Source: Labilithrix sp. (lineage in GTDB: Bacteria; Myxococcota_A; Polyangia; Polyangiales; Polyangiaceae). Taken from it: a stretch of DNA of 64,000 nt. The position numbers were made by a program, and so were the translations under genes. The notes below the pieces were generated by a model. That model searched no databases and was not told where the DNA came from. It saw only the letters and a list, made by a program, of their open reading frames with translations. Location: NCBI GenBank assembly GCA_019637175.1, contig JAHBWD010000038.1, positions 1 to 64,000 of the forward strand. Direction: 5' to 3'. The number at the start of each line of letters is the position of its first letter. The stretch's first letter is position 1. Below are positions 57,624-64,000 of this stretch, in pieces.

Positions 57624-58385
57624 CTACTTCAGCAGCCAGCCGAAGAGCATCTGCTTGGTCGTCTGTCGTGAGACGTCGGCGATCGAGTCGACCAGCGGAA
57701 TCTCCTTCGGACACACCTCGACGCAGTTCTGCGCTTTGCCGCAATCGGCGACGCCGCCCTCGCCCATGAGCGCCTCGAGGCGGGCCTGCGCGTGCATCTT
57801 GCCGCTCGGGTGCAGGTTGAAGAGGCGCACCTGGCTGATCGCGGCGGGGCCGATGAACTTCGAGTGGCCGTTGATCTGCGGGCAGGCCTCGAGGCAGCAG
57901 CCGCAGGTCATGCAGCGCGACAAGGGGTAGGCCTCCTCCTGGTTCTCCTGCGCCTGGCGCGGGCCCGGCCCGAGCTCGTGGGATCCGTCGAGGTCGACCC
58001 ACGCCTTGACCTTCTTGAGGTCGTCGAACATTCGCGAGCGATCGACGATGAGATCGCGCACGAGCGGGAACTTCGTCATCGGCGCGAGCACGATCGGCTC
58101 GCCGTTCGGGGAGACCTGATCGACGAGCGTCGAGCAGGCCTGGCGGACCTTGCCGTTGATGAGCATCGAGCAAGCGCCGCACACCTCCTCGAGGCAGCAC
58201 GCGTCCCATACGACCGGCGCGACCGCGCTGCCGCTCGCGGTCTTCGGATCCTTCTGGATCTCCATGAGCGCGCTGATGACGTTCATCCGCGGGTGCCAGT
58301 CGACGGCGAACGCTTCCCGGCGCTTCGGCGCGCCGGGGCCGTCTTGTCGCAAGACCTCGAGTCGGATCTTTCGCTTCTCGGCCAT
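57624..58385 (-). CDS. sdhB: Succinate dehydrogenase/fumarate reductase iron-sulfur subunit
   Basis: A 253-residue electron-transfer subunit. The [2Fe-2S] domain has CCLEEVCGAC with C64, C69, C72 and C84. The ferredoxin-like part has CMTCGCCLEAC and later CVEVCPKEIP for the [4Fe-4S] and [3Fe-4S] clusters. It passes electrons between the flavin of SdhA and quinone at SdhC. It is the last sdh gene, 25 bp after sdhA. No missing cluster ligands were noted. Confidence 0.96.
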   Translation of the reverse strand: MAEKRKIRLEVLRQDGPGAPKRREAFAVDWHPRMNVISALMEIQKDPKTASGSAVAPVVWDACCLEEVCGACSMLINGKVRQACSTLVDQVSPNGEPIVLAPMTKFPLVRDLIVDRSRMFDDLKKVKAWVDLDGSHELGPGPRQAQENQEEAYPLSRCMTCGCCLEACPQINGHSKFIGPAAISQVRLFNLHPSGKMHAQARLEALMGEGGVADCGKAQNCVEVCPKEIPLVDSIADVSRQTTKQMLFGWLLK

Positions 58386-58410
58386 TCGTCCTCTCTCCTC
58401 CGACTACGAC

Positions 58411-60450
58411 CTACGACGCCGGCGTCGACCGCACCGATGCGCGCTGCGAGCGCGGACCCTCTTCGCCCTTGCCGCCTCCGCTCGCGGCGCCCGCCGTCTC
58501 GTACTTTCGCGCGCGCGGCTTCACCAAGCTGATGTCGACGTCGTCGGTCACGTGCACCGTCTTGCCGAGCAGCGGATAGTCGAGCGCGCGGACGAAGCTC
58601 ACCGCGCTCTTGCCGCCTTCGCCCTCCGCGTGGAGCGCCAGCGTCGTGCGGAGGAAGCTCTTGTCGTCGCGCTGCTTGAACTCGGGCTTGAAGTGCGCGC
58701 CGCGCGACTCGTCGCGGTTTCGCGCGCCCTGCGCGATGACGCGCGCGAGCACGATCATGTTCGCGAGGTGCCGCACGAACTGCGCGCCTTGGTTCGCACG
58801 GCCCGACGTGTCGGTGACGCCGATGTCGTGCGACCGCTCCTCGATCTCGTCGATCTTCGCGATCACCTTGTCGAGCACGTCGTTGTGCCGCTCGATCGTG
58901 CAGTCGCGCAGCATCACCTCGGCGAGCTCGCCGTGCAGTCGGTAGGCGTTCTCCTTGCCGTCCATGGCGAGGATGGCCTCGTAGCGCTCGCGCTCGCGCG
59001 CCGCGGCGCGCTCGAAGATCGACGATTTGACGTCGCGCCCGCTCTTGCCGAGGCTCTTCACGTACGTCGCGATGGCGGGCCCCGCGACGATGCCGGCGTA
59101 GATGCACGAGAGGAGCGAGTTCGCGCCGAGGCGGTTCGCGCCGTGGTACGCGTAGTCGACCTCGCCGGCCGCGTAGAGGCCGCCGATGTTGGTCGCCTGG
59201 TTGCGCGGCGATCCCGCGACGAGCTTGCCGTCGCTCGACTTCTCGAAGTCGACCCAGAGGCCGCCCATCGAGTAGTGCACCGCGGGGAAGATCCGCATCG
59301 GGTTCGTGTACGGATCCTCGCCCACGAACTTCTCGTAGATCTCGAGCACGCCGGCGAGCTTCTTGCGCAGGATCTCCTTCGGCAGGTGCGACACGTCGAG
59401 GTAGACCTCGAGCTCGTTCTGGGCGCTCTTGTTGTTGTAGACGCCCTTGTTCTCGTGGAAGCACTTGAGGAAGAGCTCGCGGCTCGCGATGTCGCGCGGC
59501 ACGAGGTTGCCGTAGCCCGGGTACTTCTCTTCGAGGAAGTAGTCGCGCTGGCTCTCGGGGATGTCCTTGCCCCGGCGCTTCTCCTTCGCGTCTTTCGGCA
59601 CCCAGACGCGGCCGCCTTCGCCGCGGACGCTCTCCGAGATGAGGCGGAGCTTGTCGGCGCCGGGGATGGCGGTCGGGTGGACCTGGATGAACTCGCCGTT
59701 CGCGTAGCACGCGCCCTGCTGGTAGACGGCGCTCGCGGCGGTGCCGGTGTTGATGACGCTGTTGGTCGATCGGCCGAAGATGATGCCGGGGCCGCCGGTC
59801 GCGAGGCACACGGCCTCGCCGGGGAACGACTCGATCGCCATCGACTTCATGTCTTGCGCGACGATCCCGCGCGCGATGCCGGCGTCGTCGAGCACGAGGG
59901 AGAGGAAGTCCCAGAGCTCCCACTTGCGGACCATCTTCTCGCCGCGGATCGCGACGCCGCGCGCGTCTTCGACGTCGACCGTCTCGTAGCGGCGGACCTG
60001 CTCGTCGAGCGCGTAGAGGAGCTGCTGCCCGGTGGTCGCGCCGGCGAACGCGGTGCGGTGATAGAGCGTGCCGCCGAAGCGCCGGAAGTCGAGCAGCCCC
60101 TCGGGCGTGCGGTTGAACGGCACGCCCATGCGATCGAGCATGTAGACGATGCCCGGCGCGGCGTAGGTCATGCCCTTGACGGGCGGCTGGTTCGCGAGGA
60201 AGTCGCCGCCGTAGATCGTCTCTTCGAGGTGGACCTCGGGCGAGTCGCCCTCGCCCTTCGTGTTGACGCTCGCGTTGATGCCGCCTTGCGCGCAGACCGA
60301 GTGCGAGCGCTTGACGGGAACGAGCGAGAAGAGGTCGACGGGGATGCCCGCCTCGCAGAGCTTCATCACCGTCGTGAGCCCGGCGAGCCCACCACCGACG
60401 ACGATCACGCGTCGAACCTTCCCCGACTCTGCGCTGCTCTTCTGGGCCAT
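58411..60450 (-). CDS. sdhA: Succinate dehydrogenase/fumarate reductase flavoprotein
   Basis: A 679-residue flavoprotein that oxidises succinate to fumarate at the inner face of the membrane. FAD fold: VIVVGGGLAGLTTVMKLCEAG. The covalent FAD attachment is H50 in KRSHSVCAQGG. Active-site and FAD region: GEFIQVHPTAIPG, GGLYAAGEVDYAYHGANRLGANSLL. The length (longer than the E. coli 588-residue form) fits type-B enzymes. ATG 60450 is the family start MAQKSS. It lies between sdhC (5 bp) and sdhB (25 bp). Confidence 0.96.
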   Translation of the reverse strand: MAQKSSAESGKVRRVIVVGGGLAGLTTVMKLCEAGIPVDLFSLVPVKRSHSVCAQGGINASVNTKGEGDSPEVHLEETIYGGDFLANQPPVKGMTYAAPGIVYMLDRMGVPFNRTPEGLLDFRRFGGTLYHRTAFAGATTGQQLLYALDEQVRRYETVDVEDARGVAIRGEKMVRKWELWDFLSLVLDDAGIARGIVAQDMKSMAIESFPGEAVCLATGGPGIIFGRSTNSVINTGTAASAVYQQGACYANGEFIQVHPTAIPGADKLRLISESVRGEGGRVWVPKDAKEKRRGKDIPESQRDYFLEEKYPGYGNLVPRDIASRELFLKCFHENKGVYNNKSAQNELEVYLDVSHLPKEILRKKLAGVLEIYEKFVGEDPYTNPMRIFPAVHYSMGGLWVDFEKSSDGKLVAGSPRNQATNIGGLYAAGEVDYAYHGANRLGANSLLSCIYAGIVAGPAIATYVKSLGKSGRDVKSSIFERAAARERERYEAILAMDGKENAYRLHGELAEVMLRDCTIERHNDVLDKVIAKIDEIEERSHDIGVTDTSGRANQGAQFVRHLANMIVLARVIAQGARNRDESRGAHFKPEFKQRDDKSFLRTTLALHAEGEGGKSAVSFVRALDYPLLGKTVHVTDDVDISLVKPRARKYETAGAASGGGKGEEGPRSQRASVRSTPAS

Positions 60451-60455
60451 TCTCT

Positions 60456-61214
60456 CTAGGGTCCGGTGCTCGAGGTGCTCGAGGGTTGAGGTTGAGGAGC
60501 GTTCGATCCGCAGGGCGCCGCCGGAGCCGCGTCGGCGGGCACGAAGCGCGTGCCCGTCGCGAGCTGGATCACCGCGGCCGAGGAGGTGAAGAAGAAGAGG
60601 AGCCCGAGCGCGGCGAAGAGCCGGTCGGCGCGGCGCCGTGCCGCTGCCGTCGTGGTGAAGCCGCGCGTCGTGAGGAAGCTCCTCATTCCGTTGGCCAGGT
60701 GGAAGATGCTCGCGGCGATGCCCATGAGCGTTCCGAGCGCGACGAAGGGCACCCCGAGCCAGGTCCAGGAGAGGTGCTCCGTCAGTCGGGTCGTATAGGA
60801 CCGCTCGTCGAGCCCGAACAGCCATGTCTGCGCGCGAAGATCCCAGAAGTGCGCGATCACGAAGACGAGCACGACGATCCCCGAGATGCGCTGGAGCACG
60901 TAGGCGAGGTTCGACGGGTAGGCGTGCGCCTCGCGCTGCGGCTGCCACGTGAGCCAAACGCCGTAGATCGCGTGGAACGCGAGCGGAAGGAGCACGAGCA
61001 CGAGCTCGAGCACGGCGCCGACCGTCGTTCCGGTCAGCGCGGCGAGCTGCCGATCGTAGGCGTCGCGGCTGCCGAGCAGCGACGACACCATCCAGAGGTG
61101 GAGCACGAGGAAGACGCCGACCGGCACGACGCCGCTGAGCGCGTGGAGGTTTCGAAGCCGCGCGCGCGCCTCCGCGCGCGAAGAGTCTTTGGCGGCGACG
61201 ACAGAGGCGACCAT
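60456..61214 (-). CDS. sdhC: Succinate dehydrogenase cytochrome b subunit (type B)
   Basis: A 252-residue membrane anchor with about five membrane segments and several histidines that could ligate heme (LHALSGVVPVGVFLVLHL, PLAFHAIYG, VLVFVIAHFWDL, SIFHLANGMRSF). It carries electrons to the quinone. A single large cytochrome b, with no separate sdhD, is the di-heme type-B arrangement also seen in Bacillus and epsilon/deltaproteobacteria. ATG 61214 is used; ATG 61235 would also be possible. The 32-bp gap to the divergent gene 61247 must hold both promoters. Confidence 0.93.
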   Translation of the reverse strand: MVASVVAAKDSSRAEARARLRNLHALSGVVPVGVFLVLHLWMVSSLLGSRDAYDRQLAALTGTTVGAVLELVLVLLPLAFHAIYGVWLTWQPQREAHAYPSNLAYVLQRISGIVVLVFVIAHFWDLRAQTWLFGLDERSYTTRLTEHLSWTWLGVPFVALGTLMGIAASIFHLANGMRSFLTTRGFTTTAAARRRADRLFAALGLLFFFTSSAAVIQLATGTRFVPADAAPAAPCGSNAPQPQPSSTSSTGP

Positions 61215-61246
61215 CGGACGCCGGCACGGTACCATGCGCGGCGGGC

Positions 61247-63139
61247 ATGCGTCGCGTCGCCGTCCTCGTCTCGCTCTCGTTCGTCGTGGCCGTCGCCGCC
61301 CTCGCGGCCTGCTCGCGCTCCGCGCGTCAGGCGAGGCCCGTCGCCACGCTCTCGACGAGCCCCGAGGCGCAGCTCGCGTTCGCCGAGATCCACGAGCGGT
61401 GGGAGAGCGGCAGGCTCGAGGCGGTGCCGTACGCAGACTTCATCAAGCGCTTCCCCGGTGACGGCGCGACGCCGCTCGCCAAGGTCTACCTCGCGTTCGC
61501 GCTCCTCGAGTCGGGCGATCGCGTCAAGGCCGACGGCGTCCTCGCCGAGCTCGCCGAGCTCGAGCCCGGCTCGACGCGCGATCTCGCCGACGTCGCCCGC
61601 GCGCGGAGCCTCCGCCTCTACGGCGCGCCGCAGTCGGCGCTCGATCTCCTGCGGCCCCTCGTCGGCAAGATCGTCGACGAGGCCGATCGCGAGATGTTCC
61701 TCGAAGAGCTCGCGCTGACCGCGATCGCCGCGCACGACGACTACGAAGCGCTCGCCTATCTCGACGCGTGGCTCCGCGGCGTGGGCGAAGACGATCGCGA
61801 TCGCGTCCGCGCGAAGATCGCGCAGATCCTCGACACGCTGCCCCGCGGCGTGCTCGAGCAGACGTACCGCACGATGCGCGCGCGCGGCGTCGCCTCGGGC
61901 TACACCGCCGACACGCAGAAGCTCGTCGCCGCGAGGCTCGCGCGCATCGCCGTCGAGACGAACGACGCGGCGCTCGCGCGGTGGCTGCTCGATCTCAGCG
62001 GCACGAGCGCCGCGCAGGCCGGCGGCGACGCGGGGCTCGAGCTCGGCGAGCTCGCCGCGAGCCGGCGCGGGCTCTCGGTCGTCGCGGGCAAGACCGTCGG
62101 CGTCCTCTTGCCGACGCGCGAGCTCCGCGACGAAGCCGCCGACGTCGTGCGCGGCGTCTCGTGGGCGCTCGACCTGCCTCGCCGCGCGGGCGCGAGCGAA
62201 GGCGTGCGCCTCATCACGCGCGACGACGGCGTCGACGAAGCGGGCACGCGCGCGGCGATGGAGGAGCTCGCGGGCGAGGGCGCCGCGGTGATCCTCGCGG
62301 GCTTCGACCGCGCGAGCGCCGATCGCGCGAGCGCGTGGAGCGAGCAGAACGGGCTGCCGGTCCTCTTGCTCAGCTCGCCGAGCGCCGCGAAGCTCCCGCG
62401 CACCTCGGCCTACGTCCTCGGCGAGCGCACCGAGCGCGAGATCGGGATGCTCGCGGAAGCGCTCGTTCGCCACGGCGTGAAGACGGCCGCGCTCGTCGTC
62501 GACGCCCCCGACGATCAAGCGGCCGCGAGCAGCGTCGAGGCGCGCTCCGGTCTCGTCTTCCTCCCGCCGATCCGCTGCGACGTTCCGCTCGCCGAGGCCG
62601 GCAAGCCGCGCTTTCCCGTGGCGTCGTGGCTCGCGTCGGGCGCCCAGGGCTGGATCGTCTCCGGGCCTTCGTCGTGCGCGCGCGACGTGCTGCGCGACGT
62701 GCGCCGCGTCTTCGACACGCAACGTCAGACGGCCGATCGATGGTTCGGCGTGACGCTCGAGTCGGGCATTCCTCCGGCGGAGGTCCCACGCGGGATCGCC
62801 CTCGTCAGCGCGTCGGCGGGCCTCGTCCCGATCGTCGCGACGCGCCCCGAGGAGGCGCGCGAAGAAGACGTGCGGGCCTTCATGGAGCGATTCGGCGTGC
62901 GGCCCAGCTACTGGACGGCCATCGGTCGCGACGCGGGCGTCCTCGCGCGCGCCGCGCTCGCGCCGCTTCCTCCGGACACCACGAGCGATCTCAAGAGCGT
63001 GACGCAGCGACGCGCGATCGTACAGGCAGGGCTCTCGGCGGCGCGCGTGAGGTTGTGGACGACCGACGATCGAGGCTTCGGCAGGGATCGAATCCTGCCG
63101 CGCGCGCTCCGCATCGCGACGTCGATCCCGACCAAGTAG
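61247..63139 (+). CDS. Lipoprotein with periplasmic-binding fold, LpoA/LppC-like
   Basis: A 630-residue lipoprotein (VAVLVSLSFVVAVAALAAC, lipobox AAC). The first half is helical with TPR-like hairpins (for example FALLESGDRVKADGVLAELAELEPG). The second half is a periplasmic-binding (type I) fold: KTVGVLLPTRELRDEAADVVRGV, AAVILAGFDRASADRASAW and later ALVVDAPDDQAAASS. This order (TPR then binding fold) is that of LpoA/LppC, which in other bacteria activates penicillin-binding protein 1A; here the role is inferred by architecture only. It is divergent from sdhC. ATG 61247 starts the signal. Confidence 0.8.
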   Translation: MRRVAVLVSLSFVVAVAALAACSRSARQARPVATLSTSPEAQLAFAEIHERWESGRLEAVPYADFIKRFPGDGATPLAKVYLAFALLESGDRVKADGVLAELAELEPGSTRDLADVARARSLRLYGAPQSALDLLRPLVGKIVDEADREMFLEELALTAIAAHDDYEALAYLDAWLRGVGEDDRDRVRAKIAQILDTLPRGVLEQTYRTMRARGVASGYTADTQKLVAARLARIAVETNDAALARWLLDLSGTSAAQAGGDAGLELGELAASRRGLSVVAGKTVGVLLPTRELRDEAADVVRGVSWALDLPRRAGASEGVRLITRDDGVDEAGTRAAMEELAGEGAAVILAGFDRASADRASAWSEQNGLPVLLLSSPSAAKLPRTSAYVLGERTEREIGMLAEALVRHGVKTAALVVDAPDDQAAASSVEARSGLVFLPPIRCDVPLAEAGKPRFPVASWLASGAQGWIVSGPSSCARDVLRDVRRVFDTQRQTADRWFGVTLESGIPPAEVPRGIALVSASAGLVPIVATRPEEAREEDVRAFMERFGVRPSYWTAIGRDAGVLARAALAPLPPDTTSDLKSVTQRRAIVQAGLSAARVRLWTTDDRGFGRDRILPRALRIATSIPTK

Positions 63140-63177
63140 CAAGTAGGGAAGGCACGCGGGATGCGTGCGCGATCGGC

Positions 63178-63351
63178 ATGCGCATCCAACCTCCACCGCC
63201 GGGCTCACCGCCCTTGCCCGAGCCGACGCCGGATCCGGTGCCGACGCCCCACACGCCTTCGGGGCCCGTCCCGCACGATCCCGTGCCCGTTCCGCCCGAT
63301 CCCACCGAGCCGCCGCTCGTCCGGTTTGCCGGTCTCGCGCCCCGAGGCTAG
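63178..63351 (+). CDS. Small proline-rich protein
   Basis: A 57-residue frame that is almost half proline (PPPPGSPPLPEPTPDPVPTP and later PHDPVPVPPDPTEPP). The ATG is not preceded by a clear ribosome site, although codon third positions are G/C-rich. Such short Pro-rich proteins are annotated in related genomes, but a non-coding status is possible. It lies between the LpoA-like gene and the last gene of the window, nine bases upstream of its start. Confidence 0.4.
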   Translation: MRIQPPPPGSPPLPEPTPDPVPTPHTPSGPVPHDPVPVPPDPTEPPLVRFAGLAPRG

Positions 63352-63360
63352 ACCTCGTCC

Positions 63361-64000
63361 GTGGCGGCTTTCCGATCCCGTGGCAAGAGCGCGCGCGCCG
63401 CGTCGATCGCGCTCGCGCTCGGCGTCGCGCTGGGCTCGGGCTGCGCTTCGTCGTCGGAGGAGGCTCCGTCGCCGCGCGTCTGCGGGCTCAGGATCTGGCA
63501 CAAGCCCGTCAGCCGCGACGCGCACGTGGAGATCGTCGGCGATCACGACGGGTGGAAGCGCCCCGGCGTCGTCCCCGAGCTCACCGCCGACGGCTGGCGC
63601 GTCGCGGCGATCGACACGACGCCCGGCGAGCACGCGTACGCGATCCTCGAAGACGGCGTGTGGCTCGCGGATCGCAACGTGCCGATGACCGCCTTCCACG
63701 AGGGCCGCGAGGTCGCGCTCGCCGTCGTCTCCGACTGCGAGCGCCCGCTCTTGAGCGTCGACGGGGTCGACGCCACGGCCGAAGGGCGCGCGGTCGTGCG
63801 CGCGAGCTTCCTGCCGGCACGGAGCGGCGCGCTGCTCGAGCCCGCGAGCGTCACCGTCACCTCGCGCGACGGCGTGGATCTCCCGCTCGCGTCCTTCGAC
63901 GCGAAGACCGGCGCGCTCCGCTTCGAGGCCTCGGGCCTGAAACGTGGAAAATACATCTTTTCCCTCGGCGCGAAGGACACGGCGGGCAGAGAGGCCGACG
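63361..64000 (+). CDS. Lipoprotein with CBM48/AMPK-like domain, probably a glycoside hydrolase (N-terminal part)
   Basis: The first 213 residues of a lipoprotein (IALALGVALGSGC, lipobox SGC), cut by the right edge. Residues about 45-105 show the strand pattern of a CBM48/AMPK glycogen-binding domain (VEIVGDHDGWKRPGVVPEL, WRVAAIDTTPGEHAYAILEDGVW). Then comes a fibronectin-type-III-like beta domain (about 125-213). This order usually precedes an alpha-amylase-family (GH13) catalytic domain, but that part lies outside the window. GTG 63361 is the only start before the signal peptide. Confidence 0.75.
   Translation, partial: MAAFRSRGKSARAASIALALGVALGSGCASSSEEAPSPRVCGLRIWHKPVSRDAHVEIVGDHDGWKRPGVVPELTADGWRVAAIDTTPGEHAYAILEDGVWLADRNVPMTAFHEGREVALAVVSDCERPLLSVDGVDATAEGRAVVRASFLPARSGALLEPASVTVTSRDGVDLPLASFDAKTGALRFEASGLKRGKYIFSLGAKDTAGREAD

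Noticed and set aside
1..64000. tRNA, rRNA, prophage, insertion sequence or integrated element
   Set aside because: No cloverleaf-like sequence, transposase, integrase or attachment-like direct repeat was recognised, and codon use is uniform apart from one short patch.

Overview
The window is very GC-rich with strong G/C third-codon bias and carries about 51 protein genes packed on both strands with short gaps. It holds many lipoproteins, a chemosensory operon with a DUF4388 response regulator, a Ser/Thr kinase fused to an adenylyl cyclase, an ECF sigma factor and Gly/Ser-rich Cys-rich lipoproteins. This mix points to Myxococcota, probably the Polyangia side; that is inference from gene content, as the window has no rRNA or other taxonomic marker. 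I see no tRNA, CRISPR array, insertion sequence, prophage or replication origin.

Layout. 1-300: start of an amidohydrolase on the minus strand. 341-5274: chemosensory operon (PATAN response regulator, CheW, soluble MCP-like protein, CheA with two Hpt domains). 5276-12010: lipoprotein, RimI, TPR metallopeptidase, two exported proteins, adenosine deaminase. 12033-18959: Cys-rich lipoprotein, FGE-fold lipid-independent secreted protein, the large kinase/cyclase/ATPase/TPR protein, beta-helix lipoprotein. 19240-24249: four-gene Gld-type ABC operon (ATPase, permease, GldG-like, DUF4340). 24250-24567: the only gene-free stretch above 300 bp, with a 49-bp tandem repeat. 24568-28758: leucine dehydrogenase-type enzyme and two lipoproteins. 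28761-30538: YjbQ, histidine kinase, small membrane protein. 30597-35158: Tes-like radical SAM protein with MarR, phosphatase-fold lipoprotein, double retropepsin-like lipoprotein. 35170-37682: ClpC/ClpA-type AAA+ chaperone split by a one-base frameshift. 37795-42769: TetR-regulated RND efflux operon with a visible operator. 42906-46939: lipoprotein, deacetylase and BON-glycosyltransferase pair, bestrophin. 46936-50781: unknown gene with rsmG, AmgK-like kinase, outer-membrane protein. 50816-55463: ECF sigma, its membrane partner, lipoprotein, GH35 enzyme. 55476-57602: lipoprotein, beta-barrel, CAP protein. 57624-61214: sdhCAB. 61247-64000: LpoA-like lipoprotein, small Pro-rich frame, and the start of a lipoprotein with a glycan-binding-like N-terminus.

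Working together: two signalling modules (chemosensory and cAMP/Ser-Thr kinase), envelope maintenance (lipoproteins, GT2/deacetylase, AmgK-like kinase, LpoA-like factor, RND pump) and respiration (SdhCAB) make up most of the content. Nothing looks recently transferred. The items most worth following are the Tes-like radical SAM gene, the BON-GT2 fusion, the 49-bp palindrome-bearing repeats before the dehydrogenase, the acidic tails meeting at the ABC ATPase/permease junction, and the frameshift in the Clp gene.
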